Of a stretch of 64,000 bases of DNA, positions 11,036 through 22,080 are shown one piece after another; the stretch's first letter is position 1, and the number at the start of each line of letters is the position of its first letter. A program made the position numbers and the translations under genes. Below the pieces are notes generated by a model, which searched no databases, was not told where the DNA came from, and worked only from the letters and a program-made list of their open reading frames with translations. This stretch comes from Corydoras sp. C115 (lineage: Eukaryota > Chordata > Actinopteri > Siluriformes > Callichthyidae). The stretch lies in assembly GCA_019802505.1 (NCBI GenBank), contig JAFMOC010000011.1, positions 3,016,001 through 3,080,000 of the forward strand, read 5' to 3'.

Positions 11036-11515
11036 TCACTGCTAAAGAGAAAAATCATTATGTTTCACAAAAGACATGCTGTTTTTCACCAAACATAGCA
11101 TCTGCAGGTTGGTCTAGTCTGTCTTATAAGAGTGCAGAAGCTTTTGCCACATAGCATTAGAATTACATTAAATTCATACAGATTTTTTACAATCACTGAT
11201 CAACCACTCTTAGTCATAATGAGAGACACCAATTCACTTCTGATAGCGTCCATGGTTTAGTCACACAGTTTCATAGGTTAATTCCAGAGATTCAAAATGA
11301 AAATTAGTTGGTCTTCATGCCATGGACCTTCCACCCTTCATTAGTGTTTTAAACAGTAAATGAAAATATAATTAAACATTCAAAAACATTTTTTATATTC
11401 TGCTTATTCATGCATTTCCACTTCTGAATCCCATTTATAATCATTCCTATTAATGAAGATTATTTTGTAATCCACCACAACAATACAGCTGGTCTGGAAG
11501 GTGATTGAATTTAAG
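11036..11515. other. non-coding stretch, possibly transposon-derived at its left
   Basis: The first 130 bp next to the transposase scrap may be more of the same decayed element. The rest is unique AT-rich DNA. Confidence 0.4.
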
Positions 11516-11728
11516 CAAGTTTATAAAAAAGTTTTGCAAATTAAAAAAAGTAGAAATCATTAATTAATTAATTTATTATCTCATTCATTATCCGCCGCTT
11601 ATCTGGGTCTGGGTCATGGCAACAGCGACCTAAGTAAAGAAATTCTAGCCCCAGCTACCTCCTCCAGCTCCTATACTCCAGACAAGTATATAAAAAAGGT
11701 TTTGCAAATTAAAAAAAAAAGTGTGAAA
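11516..11728. repeat. about 40-bp direct repeats flanking a LINE-like fragment
   Basis: CAAGTTTATAAAAAAG followed by TTTTGCAAATTAAAAAAAG occurs at 11516-11550, and a near match occurs at 11683-11722. Between them lie TCATTCATTATCCGCCGCTT and TCTGGGTCTGGGTCATGG plus CTACCTCCTCCAGCTCC, the 3' piece of a common teleost LINE-type repeat read on the minus strand. The flanking repeats could be an unusually long target duplication or a local duplication. Confidence 0.6.
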
Positions 11729-11807
11729 ATTATTTATTTCTTCATTATTATTTATGTAATTCAACTATTCAAATGATGTCATTCCTCTGTTTAAGGGTCC
11801 ATCCATT

Positions 11808-11909
11808 CATCCATCCATTATCTTTCGCTTTATCCTCTACTATGGGCCCATTCAGGGGAGAACGTACACCCAGGATAGGGCACCAATCTATCGCTGGGAA
11901 ACACTCACT

Positions 11910-11981
<72 letters not shown>

Positions 11982-11988
11982 ATATGTG
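11808..11988 (-). mobile_element. SINE-V, tail half, with (AC)n expansion
   Basis: Contains minus-strand equivalents of TTATCCTCTACTA, GGGGAGAACG, ACACCCAGGATAGGGC and ATCTATCGCTGGG, then a long AC array (11912-11973), then ACACACTATATGTGG. The promoter half is missing. A short internal deletion joins the GGGAGAACGT and ACACCCAGG stretches. Confidence 0.8.
11912..11973. repeat. (AC)n microsatellite inside a SINE
   Basis: About 31 AC units at the SINE-V position that normally reads CACTCACACAGACACGCAC. Confidence 0.96.
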
Positions 11989-12005
11989 GCCTGGTTAAGG
12001 GTCAA

Positions 12006-12301
12006 ATAACTAAATATAACAGGATAACTTCTAAATCTAACTTATTTGTATTTTTTTAGACCAATGAGCAAAATATGTTGATGTCATTAATACTGTGAAC
12101 ATAACATCAAATAACACCCTCTGCATGCAAATGTTGGACATATGGGACACTGCATAGCCTGCTGCTATTTTTCTGACATTTTGCATAACTTGGAAACAGC
12201 AGCTCAATAGTACAGACACATGAATAGACTTGATATCGAAACTTCACAAGCATCTTCTATTAAATGGCCTATCCCTCTCTCTCACATACACACAAATAGA
12301 G

Positions 12302-12338
<37 letters not shown>

Positions 12339-12596
12339 GAAATAGATGGAGTGTCTTAAACAAGTGTGAAAAGAACCAAGAGACAAACATGATCAGGCAG
12401 TGGACTGGAGCCAAACTTCAGACAGGTGTGAGCTATTTCGAATCCAGGTGACACTTGTGGACACACACATACACCATCTCCACATCTACTGACAACTACA
12501 TGCACACACATGTCCAGATACAAACACAGAGAATCAAATTTACACATACACAAGAACCAGCAGGGCACATTTGGAAAAAGGCCTTAAGGTCTTAGC
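12006..12596. other. non-coding stretch with (GA)n
   Basis: Unique DNA around a (GA)n array at 12305-12335. The region 12440-12560 is mildly ACAC-rich. No gene recognised. Confidence 0.5.
12305..12335. repeat. (GA)n microsatellite
   Basis: About 15 GA units. Confidence 0.95.
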
Positions 12597-13200
12597 ATTT
12601 GATATGTTCGGATTTTCTTCCACAGATTTTCTTTTAAACTTATTTATATTTAATGCATTTACAAGTCACACTTAAGCAAAATGAATAACGAAGGGCCTTT
12701 TCAAGAAACCAAACAATGGCAGCTTGTAGTTCTACAATTTCAGACTGTAGTTCACCTGATTGTGTTCTACAGTACATACTGTATACTTCCCCTTTATGTT
12801 CAGGATCCCAATGGTACCACCACAGAGCAGTTAATATTTGGTTGGTGCATTATTCCTATCCCAGCATTCATTAGGGTGTTCAAATGAAACTACAGCAACA
12901 CTGCTGGACTAAAACCCCCTCACAACATCAGTGTCACTGCAGAACTGACAATAAACAATCCACCACCCAAATTATACCTGTTCTGTGATGGTCCTAATCA
13001 ATAGAAAACAAAGAACCAACAGGGAACAAACAAAAAAAATACATTCTGTTTGTGTAAAGTGCTTACATATGCATAGAATTTGATATGTTCAGATTTTGTT
13101 CCACATAAATTTAAACTTATTTCTATTTAAAGCATTTAGAAGACACCCTTATACAAAACAAATGAATGAAGGGTCTTTTCAAGAAAGCAAACAATAGCTT
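12597..13200. repeat. direct duplication bracketing a Tc1-like element
   Basis: About 125 bp starting TTTGATATGTTCGGATTTTC at 12597 recurs in diverged form at about 13077 (TTTGATATGTTCAGATTTTG). Both copies pass through CCTTTTCAAGAAA/GTCTTTTCAAGAAA and end at AACAATGGC or AACAATAGC. The palindromic Tc1-like element at 12725-13045 occupies almost exactly the space between them. Confidence 0.75.
12725..13045. mobile_element. Tc1-like palindromic element, copy 2
   Basis: Shares CAACACTGCTGGACTAAAAC, ACAATAAACAATCCACCACC and TTATACCTGTTCTGTGATGG with the copies near 10.6 kb and 61.1 kb, and a related arm read the other way at 12740-12870. The outer inverted ends are degraded. Confidence 0.65.
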
Positions 13201-13830
13201 CATGGAGTTGAGACATTTTTTAATGTCACAGACGTTGTGGGATCACTAGTGGTGTTTTAAGTAAGGATTTTTTTTTTCAAAAGTAACTATCACCATATAA
13301 CGGAGACTCAAAATATTAAAAGAAACCGTTTCGTCAGCTTTCAAGCCAGCAGAACCACACATGTCCACCAGATGGCAGTATGTAATCTCTGTAAACTGGA
13401 ACTATTCTATAACTATAACCTGTTAACATTTAACTACCTGCAAGAAAAGATATTTCCCACTTCAATACGGTCTTCTGAATGTTTAAATTACCGTAAACGT
13501 TCAGTAAGCATGTGTCATCCTTTTTAACTTCAGCAAAAACACTGTGACAAATCTGCAGTGTGGAAAAGCTGCATTAAATTTATTCCTGTTCCTTATGCAC
13601 TTGGCCTGACACGAGCACTTTTAAAAAAGTAGACTGCTCCAATATAATATAATCAAATCTTTATGCACCGCTAAAAGGCCAAACTATCTGGTCAGTAATC
13701 GATGTTGCAAACATAAAATTAACTAAACATCATAATTTAATTATTAACATCCACATAAAATCAGAATACTTATTTGTGACATATTTAAAATGTTGTATTT
13801 GTTATATGATGTATTTGCATCTTTTTCCTT
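13201..13830. other. non-coding stretch
   Basis: Unique DNA with no recognised gene or repeat. Confidence 0.5.
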
Positions 13831-14173
13831 TCATTATCCTCTGCTTAATCCTACTGTATTTTAGGATCAAAGGGTTTCCTTATTCCCATCCAGAGTAGAG
13901 GGTTTCATGCGCTGGGCAGATACACCCAGGACAGGGCGCCAATCTGTCACTGGGGAGACTCACTTAAACAGACCCAAACACAAATACACACTATATGAGG
14001 CAATTTAAAGCGTTCAATTGACCTTGAGAATCCATGTTTTTGGACTGAGGAAGAACCCGAAGGAAACCTGCGCAGACGAAGTAAGAACATGGAAACTCCG
14101 CCCAGATTGGGATTCGAACCTGGAATCCCCAGCCGACAAGCGAATGTGCTAACCACTAAGCCACTAAGCAGCT
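13831..14173 (-). mobile_element. SINE-V, near full length, older copy
   Basis: Runs from TCATTATCCTCTGCTTAATC to a head ending CCACTAAGCAGCTC. The B box (GGTTCGAATCC on the minus strand, near 14111-14121) is intact, but many substitutions and small deletions are spread through the central domain. Confidence 0.85.
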
Positions 14174-15032
14174 CAGATTTGCATTTATGAAGTGTTAATT
14201 CATTTCAGTGATTTAAACCCACATGAATTATATGAACTGCTGAAACAAAGTGTAAAACATTTGCTGAGGCGTGTGGATGGCCTTTATACAGTAGCTAACA
14301 TTCAGATAACGTAATTACATTCAAGTGGATAAAGCATATCGATGGTACCAGCTGAGTGGGTGACATTTCTGTATTTACAAAATAACATGCAATAAAAAAA
14401 AAAATCTGTCAAAATTCCTTCTCTCTATTTCATCTTGTATGTATCTTCAGATAAATAGCATACTGAAAGGCAAATGTTTTGCTGAACATGCAGATCATAT
14501 AGTTAAAGTCATAAACTGTTACGGTCCTGTAGAACCTCACTTAAAACCAGCCTTGGCAAGAGAGGCCGCAGATGTTGAGTGGGCCGAGAAACATGGGGTG
14601 TGGAGGCCTGCCAGTGGGATCCTCGGCAAAAAAATATTGAATTGTGAGTGCTGACAGCCCTGCGGCTCCATACTTATCCCTAGTGGAGCTGGGATAACAC
14701 AGAGCATGGTTGGAGAATAAAACAGCACCTTGTATGTTTTACAGCAAACCAAAACAACCTTAAGCATACTAATCTACCTGCACAGCCGCTAAGGACGCCA
14801 AACATGGTGCAGCAAGACAAAATGTCTTGAAGGAGAGTCTAAACAATTTCATTACTTGACCAAATAAGGGGACAAGACAATTTCTGGGCAGCAGTAATGA
14901 AGACAGAGAGTGATAGTGCTCCAGCCAGTCTGGACAAGAATATGGGCTCGGATTTACTAGCAGACAGTAGTTAAGTATTGGCATCATTATTGCTAAATAA
15001 AATAGCTATAATATATTTGTTTATTATATGCA
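14174..15032. other. unique DNA, open frame without domain
   Basis: The plus-strand open frame 14439-14654 (71 codons) has a compositionally plausible C-terminal half but matches no family I know. It has no clear splice context, so I do not call it a gene. The surrounding block 14540-14700 is GC-richer than its flanks. Confidence 0.35.
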
Positions 15033-15158
15033 ATGGCAGCACAGTGCCTTTGTGGTTAGCATGTTTGCCTCGAAACACTGGGGATCCAGGTTTGAATCCT
15101 AATCTGGGCAGAGTTTCAATGTTCTCCCCGTGTCCATGTGGATTTCCACCAGGTTCTC
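15033..15158 (+). mobile_element. SINE-V, head fragment
   Basis: Head and central domain only, with A-box and B-box-like sequences (GTGGTTAGCATG, GGTTTGAATCC). It breaks off at the phrase CAGGTTCTC. Confidence 0.82.
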
Positions 15159-15229
15159 TCACGTTTTCACTTTTATTTTCTAATCTTTATTTATCTTTTT
15201 AAAACCTTTTTATTTTCTACATAAGCAAC

Positions 15230-15335
15230 TTAGTGCTTAGTACAACTTTTTCATTGTGAAAACACTCATGCCACTTACCGCAGCACTGCAATTTCCCACC
15301 AAGGATTAATAAAGTATTTTGATTCTGAAAACTGC
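15230..15335 (+). repeat. LINE-like 3' end
   Basis: CTGCAATTTCCCACCAAGGATTAATAAAGTATTTTGATTC resembles (in pieces no longer than a few words) the teleost retroelement terminus that reads CAATTTCCC...GGATTAATAAAGT. A related terminus is at about 58895-58985. Only the end is present. Confidence 0.5.
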
Positions 15336-16286
15336 TGTGTGTACAAACTTCACTTCAAACCTCCTTCATGGACCAACTTACTTGTGCATTTGTTAATAAA
15401 CAGGATACAGAACTTGTAAAATCACAGGCTCTTACACAACCATGACTATTATGACACAAGAGAAAACGATATGTTTCAGCTTAACAGAAATACTGTTAAA
15501 AACATGTGTGATATAATTCCTGCACACTTCAATGGGGAAATGATGCCTGGCAGAACTTAATTACACAGTGCTAGAATAGGTGGGTGGGCTGTTGTAATAA
15601 CATAGGTGCCATTCTACCGATTACAATTCTGTGTACCATCAAAGTGTTAACCTAGCATTAACAAGAGTCAAGTCTGGAGGCTTTGTCATGCTCACCAGTA
15701 ATTCTTTTCACAGTAAACAAGTTTCTGTTCACACGCAAGTGTTACTTTTGCTCTCACTGTCTCACAGTAGCAGAAAACACATGGAACTTACCCTGTCCAT
15801 TCAAATGGTACACAAACAGTCCCCTTACACTGCTCTGTATCTCTAAGGCCTTTCCCTCCTGATGCCTCTGTGCAAACAGCCAATTAGACGAAGCAGAAAG
15901 CTTGCATCGCCAAACTTCAGGTTCCGCTTAGACACTGGGCCTGTGGGAGATTCTGAGATTCGGCTGCTGGGATGGTAGTACAGGGAATACACTGATGCAC
16001 AAATCTCACCAAGAAGAATGTAAACACACAGATGCCAAAAATAATTCCACTTATAAACACCGTGACCCACTCTATATCACTTTCTCTCTCACAGATACAA
16101 ACATAGTTTGTTTTTTATGCATTGTGGGGACTTTACATAGACTTCCATTTATTTAAATGAAACTATCCAAAAGATCCATTCCATTTCCATAAATACCACT
16201 AACAATAACCATAACTATAATCATTCACATCACTATAACATAATTTACATTGCAACTATATGAGGTCCCATAATTATGAATACCAC

Positions 16287-16289
<3 letters not shown>
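15336..16289. other. non-coding stretch
   Basis: Unique DNA. Neither the plus frame at 15631-15846 nor the minus frame at 15843-16070 has a recognisable domain. Confidence 0.5.

Positions 16290-16341
<52 letters not shown>
16290..16341. repeat. (CA)n microsatellite
   Basis: About 26 CA units, directly adjoining the tail of the next SINE. Confidence 0.95.
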
Positions 16342-16343
<2 letters not shown>

Positions 16344-16544
16344 ATTCATTATATTCTTCTTAATCCTATACTAGGGTCACGAGGGAGTTCCCCATGTTAA
16401 ACAAGGGGAGAACAATTCGTGTGCAGGGCAGATACACCTAGGACAGGGTGCCAATCTATCGCTAGGCACACTCACTCACACAGACATGCACACAAACACA
16501 CTCTATATGGGGCAATTTAAAGCATTAATTTTGACTTGAATTCA
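16342..16544 (-). mobile_element. SINE-V, 3' part, interrupted by LINE-2
   Basis: Tail-side half from CTCATTCATTATATTC to GACTTGAATTCAT. The next consensus words (GTTTTTGGACTGTGG) resume only at 16879, after a LINE-2 fragment. Confidence 0.85.
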
Positions 16545-16878
16545 TTACATTTACATTTAGTCATTTAGCAGACGCTTTTATCCAAAGCGACTTACAAATG
16601 AGAACATTACAAGTCAGAAGTTATGCGGAAAACCAACTACACTGTAAATTCATCAAACCTAGTTTCTTAAAACTGCTTAGTGATTCTGCCTTACGGACAG
16701 AGTTGGGAAGATCGTTCCACCATTTTGCATTGGTGAACGCCACGGAGTGAGAATTAGCTCCTCGGTGAGGTGGAATCGCCAGGCGGCAATCATCACTGGA
16801 GCGAAGTGAACGAGTCGGAGTGTATTTTGAAAAGATAGAGTGAAGGTAGGAGGGGGAAGATCCAGAAATGGTTCTGTA
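16545..16878 (-). mobile_element. LINE-2-like 3' fragment with reverse transcriptase C-terminus
   Basis: Read on the minus strand, this encodes ISGSSPSYLHSIFSKY, then SLRSSDDCRLAIPPHR and NAKWWNDLPNSVRKAESL, the C-terminal end of L2/CR1-group reverse transcriptases. A 3' UTR follows, ending in the widespread teleost words TAAGTCGCTTTGGATAAAAG and CGTCTGCTAAATGACTAAAT. The reading frame is intact over about 75 residues, but the element is severely 5'-truncated and inactive. It lies inside a SINE-V copy and so is the younger insertion. Confidence 0.88.
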
Positions 16879-17013
16879 TTTGGACTGTGGGTGGAAACCG
16901 GAGAGACCTGTAGGGAACCCACGCGGACACGAGGAGAACATTAAAACTCCACCCAGATTTGGATTCGAAACTGGATCCCCAGCACTGAGTGGCAATGTGC
17001 CCCCCCCCCCCCC
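16879..17013 (-). mobile_element. SINE-V, 5' part, interrupted by LINE-2
   Basis: The SINE resumes at TTTGGACTGTGGG and continues to the B box (GTTTCGAATCC on the minus strand). The A-box end is eroded and replaced by a run of 14 C (17000-17013). Confidence 0.83.
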
Positions 17014-17663
17014 ACGCAAATACTCTTCACAGAAGTAGTGTAATCACTGGCTTGTTTAATGTCAATCAGCAAAATCATAAATCAAACACTGTAGAAATGT
17101 TTGAAGCCTTTATATTTAATCTGTAATTAAGTGGAAACACTAACATTTACATATTCAACGGTTAATTCCAACACATGCTACTTTACATTTACAAACCTTT
17201 TATAAACAGAACGATAAAAATCTGTGTAAACATCTTCACCTTTTACAGTCATGCAAAACAATTCGACATTACCTAAACAGATACAGCATCAAGGTCATAA
17301 AGTTATACCCTCTGCTGTTTACCTTAATTCTGTTTTTAATGAAAATTAAGACAACAAAACACCCAAATGAGCACAGCTGACCTGCAGTTAAGATGACATG
17401 CACCAGGACTGTGACAGACAGCAATAGAGCCAATAATGAATTAACTGTAGAGTGAAGTCCAATCCTGTAGCAGCCCTCACTAGACCTACCCTTACTTTAC
17501 TATGCCATTTTGCTTTCTAAGCATAGAAGTAGCACTTTCCAAATTAGCACTAAATTAGTGTGAGCATTTTATAGAACTGGGCAGACACAGGGGAAATTCA
17601 AAAAAAGAAAATGATAAATAAATGTATAGTTTTTTTTATAAAATATTATATATTACTTAAAAA
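17014..17663. other. non-coding stretch
   Basis: Unique AT-rich DNA with no recognised feature. Confidence 0.5.
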
Positions 17664-17852
17664 CATTTTCATTTAGTCATTTAGCAGACACTTTTATCCA
17701 AAGCGACTTACCAATATCCTAACTTGGTTGGGGTCACAACACGGATACAGCACACCTGGAGCAATGAGGGTTAAGGGTCTTGCTCAAGGGCCCACATTGG
17801 TAACTTCAGTAGGATTTGAACCTTCATTGTCAGGATTTGAACCTTCATTGCA
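17664..17852 (-). mobile_element. SINE-B (LINE-2-tailed tRNA SINE), head lost
   Basis: The plus-strand view shows CATTTAGTCATTTAGCAGAC and ATCCAAAGCGACTTAC (the LINE-2-type 3' end), then GGAGCAATGAGGGTTAAGGG, TTGCTCAAGGGCCCAC and a B-box remnant (AGGATTTGAACC). A 21-bp unit is tandemly duplicated at 17811-17850. The A-box part is missing. Confidence 0.8.
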
Positions 17853-19416
17853 CAGCATTGTTTCTTTTAAGTACATTGGCATGTAGTTTTTAAGGTTGGT
17901 TTGTGGTATTGAGCATCCCATAAATTTAAAAAATCCTAAAGTTCCTAATGGCTTTGTGTTTAGGTTTACAGTTTTGTTGCAAAATTAATTTGAGGCCAAT
18001 CAAATATTTACCTCACTAAAAACATATTGGATAAATATCTTAGCATCTGTGCCTATTTATTTTCTTTTACATGCGCCAATTCCTATAATATAATGAAATA
18101 TACTAATTACTACACTACTGTATACTGTACTATATACTGTATAATAATGTTGTATTATACAAGTGGGTAGAATGTGTGTGTGTGTGTGTGTGTAGCATTC
18201 AAAACAAACTTGATTACTCTAGCACTGACCTCCACTAATTTTAACCGGCACATATAAATCCTGACCCTGGTGTATATTCAGCATGCTTAGTGCTGCACGC
18301 AACAGGTTGTAATGCTTGTGGATATGTATTTGAGACAGAGAGAGTGTGTGTGTGTGAGTGCTCTGAAAGTTAATTTGGTGCTAAAGCTAATGAGCCATCT
18401 GGGGAATTTGCTCTAGCCGTTGCCATCATCATCCTTCACAACACAAGCGAAGAGTACAACCAGTGCTGGTGACTAGAAACCAAGGAAATAGATAATTAAT
18501 TGTTTTCCATTATTCCATAAAAAACTTTTCAAGCTGTATTTTACTTTAAAACAGTATATACTGAGGTAAACAGAAAAAAAAAAATATATAAAAAAAAAAT
18601 TTCCTTTATTTTATTTTTTTTTTTTTTAACACTGATTAACTGCACGTTTGAATTGTGTGCAATGGACTGAAAGAACTGAATAGCTTGTTACATACTAATT
18701 CAATATGTCAGTACATACAACATACAAGAAACATACAAGAAAGTTTATTGAAAGCATAACAGAAAGCTTATTGAAATACACACTTCAATGCCCATACTAT
18801 AATTACGGAACATACTCACATTACAGAAATGACCTTAAACAGGTTATAAAGAGTCCACATAAAAAGAAAAGGTTTCTTTAGTTAGACCTGAGGGCTTGTA
18901 TTTAAAAAAAACAAAATTTTATATATGATTATGATATCTGAACCACACTGCACTGACTGAATGCAAAGCGTGGCTAGAGGAGAAAATAAACTTTTATTTA
19001 TCACTGTTTACCATTATCAGTACAGAACGCTATATCCTACATTGATGACACTTAGTCTTAGTTGATGACTTTTTTAGTTAGTAAAAAGTTAGTAATAAAA
19101 TAAAAAAATAAAAAAGATATTTAAAAAAATCCTTTGTGCAGTGGACATTAAAACATACATGCATTGTGTGGAAATTAATTAGTTAAAATGGCAGATAACC
19201 ACTGTGAACCAAGATTCATGAGTCATGAATTAAATAATGCTATAAAAACTATCATATCTTATTTTATTATAGGAATTACAAAAGATACTGCACAAAAATG
19301 TTTTAACTAAATCAGAACTAAAGCAAGCTGCCACCGACTTTCCATGTCATTCCTTTAATCCATATTCATCGGAATGAAGCAAACAAGAGGTCACAGTGGC
19401 ATCAAATTCATTATCT
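17853..19416. other. AT-rich non-coding stretch with (TG)n
   Basis: Unique AT-rich DNA with a (TG)n run at 18173-18193 and mixed A/T tracts near 18575-18625. A less AT-rich block at 18360-18480 could be conserved, judged from composition only. Confidence 0.45.
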
Positions 19417-19452
19417 TTCATTCATTATCTTCTGTTTGGTCCTCTACTAGGG

Positions 19453-19453
<1 letters not shown>

Positions 19454-19520
<67 letters not shown>
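19454..19520. repeat. (TG)n microsatellite inside a SINE
   Basis: About 33 TG units following CTACTAGGGT of the SINE. Confidence 0.96.
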
Positions 19521-19523
<3 letters not shown>

Positions 19524-19617
19524 GAGGGGGCTGCCCATCCGGGGGAGAAAGGTTTGGGCGCTGGGCAGATACACCCAGGACATGTTTTCAATCTTTCGCT
19601 GGACACACACACTCACT

Positions 19618-19619
<2 letters not shown>

Positions 19620-19682
<63 letters not shown>
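19620..19682. repeat. (AC)n microsatellite inside a SINE
   Basis: About 31 AC units following CACTCACTCAT of the SINE. Confidence 0.96.
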
Positions 19683-19684
<2 letters not shown>

Positions 19685-19863
19685 TATGGGGCAATTTAGA
19701 GCAATTTAACTTTAATCCATGTTTGTGGACTGTGGGGGGAAAACAGAGGACCTGGAGGAAACCCACACGGACACGTGGAGAACATGAAAACTCCACCCAG
19801 ATTGGGATTCAAACCTGGAATCCTCAGCACTAATAACTAAACCACCATTCCACCATGCCTCCC

Positions 19864-20867
19864 AGCATCGAATAAGTATAGTATAATAAGTCCAATTGAA
19901 AAATGGGGACTTGAAGAAGGTTTTTTTATATAGATTTACTAACATGTTTTTTCTAGAATATAATATTTAAAAACTTTACACTCATGTTTCAGAGTTGATT
20001 CATCCTCCATGAACAGGCTAGATACAAAAAAACATCGTAACAGTATGGTCATCATTTCAGATAAGAGTACAGAGTGCTCATAAAAGCCTTTTAAATCATA
20101 TGGATTTATCATTCGAAGTTCAGGTCCATAAAGATGGATAAAATACTATTAATCTCAAGCATTAAAAAGTCTCCAAGCAATTCAGCAATGTCAAGTCCAG
20201 AGATTCCACCACCATCTGCATAGCTCCCTTACAAACATCTTAGTAAATAATTCAAATATTAATACCAGTTCCTACAAATTTTAGTCCATATACACTAGCA
20301 TCTGTCATACTAAAATCTAAAGCAATGTTTTTGGCCATGGTTGTCAGCAGAGAGAAATATAGATAGATGGCTGGATGAATAAATGAACTAACGATTTAAT
20401 GATCAATAAAAAAATGCTCTTCCAGCATCAATGTACACATGAACTCATAATGCAGATCATTAGGACATGACTTTAATAGTTTGGAGAGGAGAAGCTTAGG
20501 TGCAGTTTAATTAACCACCAATGAACCAACACATTTCGTATGAATTGACACACTAACTGCAATTCAGGTAGTTCTGTTCAACACCACAGATACTCATTGG
20601 CTAAATTGGCACAAATTCCCACAGACATAATCCAAAAACATGCGATTGACAACTCAAGGCTTGTGCAAGTGTAATAATAATCAAAATAAATTAGATTTAA
20701 AAAATAGGAAACCAACATAAAACATATAGTACCACTTGATGTTGTGAAGTTCTTATGACAATGACGAATTTACATCCGGAACCTTAGCGTTCAGTCCTCA
20801 ATGCTATGCAGACATCTACAGCTTGAAGTACAAAGTCAGTCAGCCACTGTGTAGAACCTATTGTGTG

Positions 20868-20905
<38 letters not shown>

Positions 20906-21647
20906 GAGAAAAGGAGGTACTTCTCTTTTGCACTCCCTCAGCACTGTGACTCTCAGATGCAGCACAAACTCACTGATTCATCTTATTCAGTCCCCCTGGG
21001 AGAGCAAAAAAAAGAAGAAAAATCCCTTCCCATTTGCTGAGAAAGAGAGAGTGTTAGCAGAGAACGAGCAAGAAAGGGCCCTTCGTCTTTTTCCTGCACT
21101 CCGGGGGTTCGGTCACAGTTTATGTGTACGGAACAAGGATTGATCTTTCACACACTCATTACGGCCATTTTCAATTAGATGCCGGCACAGTTATTAAGCC
21201 ATTTAAAATACAGGCACTTCTCATTCTTCACAGCCTTTTCAGACCACCTTTTAAAAAGCACCATATAAACGATGAGGTGAGACAGCAGAGTTAAATACAA
21301 TTTGCCGCTTACAAGGGAAGAATACCGACACTAAGAAGCCATTACTATCTCATCCAAACATAATTTGAAATTGGGGGAGAAAGTTCAGAATAAGGAAGTT
21401 TTGATTTGCAAAGCAACTTCTTAATGCGTCACACATCACACATGGAATTAAAAAAAAAAAACATGATACATCAGATTTTCAGTACAGAAGCTTTAACATC
21501 AACTGTCTGGCCATGTTAACACCACTTACGAATCATTTCTTAAAACCTTAATGCGTTAAAATGCAAATGAACCATATTACCAGGTTTGACCTGAATTATT
21601 TCTATTTGTAAAACCAGCAGTTCCAATCTGTAAATCTGACTGGTTAA
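19864..21647. other. unique DNA with poly-T and a possible conserved block
   Basis: No gene recognised. A T run of 33 lies at 20872-20904. The block at about 21050-21240 (CGTTCACTGA-free, but with ACGGCCATTTTCAATTAGAT and AGTTATTAAGCCATTTAAAA) mixes moderate GC with homeodomain-type ATTA/TAAT cores, so it is a candidate enhancer-like conserved element by inference only. Confidence 0.3.
20872..20904. repeat. poly-T tract
   Basis: 33 consecutive T, an assembly-sensitive homopolymer. Confidence 0.95.
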
Positions 21648-22080
21648 GTCTGGCTGGTTTATCCAGCTGTAACATTATTGACAAAAATGTACAACTCTGA
21701 CCACTGCACATTCATATCAATGCATGATATACAATACATTAGTTTAAATCATGTGTTATAAATGGAAAAACAAGTTAATGTTAACAGCGAGCCATTTCCC
21801 AATAAACACCAAGCCTATTGCGGCTGTTGTTTATTAATTGTGTTCTGTAATATGGCCACAAGTGTGGCCTCTTTTGATTGTTAGAGAAACTAATATCCTG
21901 TAACTAAGCAATTAGTGTTTGGTATCAGACACCATATCAGTTTATGTCAAGGAAGACCTTATATTATTTATTATAGTGTGTTTCTAACAGTTATAGTGTG
22001 TTTCTAACAGTATGTTTCTAAAAGCAATAGGCACTCAAGGTTCACAATAATGTACGCCCTCTCCTACCTCATTGCTTTAT
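21648..22080. mobile_element. foldback (MITE-like) element, copy B
   Basis: Shares with copy A the words GACATACAATACATT/GATATACAATACATT, GTGTTCTGTA, TTTTGATTGTTAGAGAAAC and the terminal CAATAATG...CTC...CATTGCTTTAT. The hairpin is degraded, and a 20-bp unit is tandemly duplicated at 21971-22010. Oriented like copy A. Confidence 0.68.
21971..22021. repeat. 20-bp tandem duplication
   Basis: TTATAGTGTGTTTCTAACAG occurs twice in a row with a shorter third partial unit, inside foldback copy B. Confidence 0.9.

Larger units (their letters stand above)
19417..19863 (-). mobile_element. SINE-V with two long dinucleotide expansions
   Basis: A complete minus-strand copy stretched to about 447 bp by a TG array (19454-19520) and an AC array (19620-19682). 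Both lie at dinucleotide-like positions of the element. The central domain and a degraded head (CACCATGCCTCCC) are present. Several long open frames here are Cys-Val or His-Thr artefacts. Confidence 0.87.

Noticed and set aside
14439..14654. A 71-codon gene on the plus strand
   Set aside because: Part of it looks protein-like in composition, but it has no domain, no splice or promoter context, and its first half is AT-driven.
16621..17019. A 132-codon fusion open frame on the minus strand
   Set aside because: It reads from SINE sequence into the LINE-2 reverse transcriptase end; only the LINE-2 part is protein-derived.
19374..19833. Several long overlapping open frames of Cys-Val or His-Thr repeats
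   Set aside because: They arise from TG/AC arrays within a SINE copy; every frame of such an array is open.
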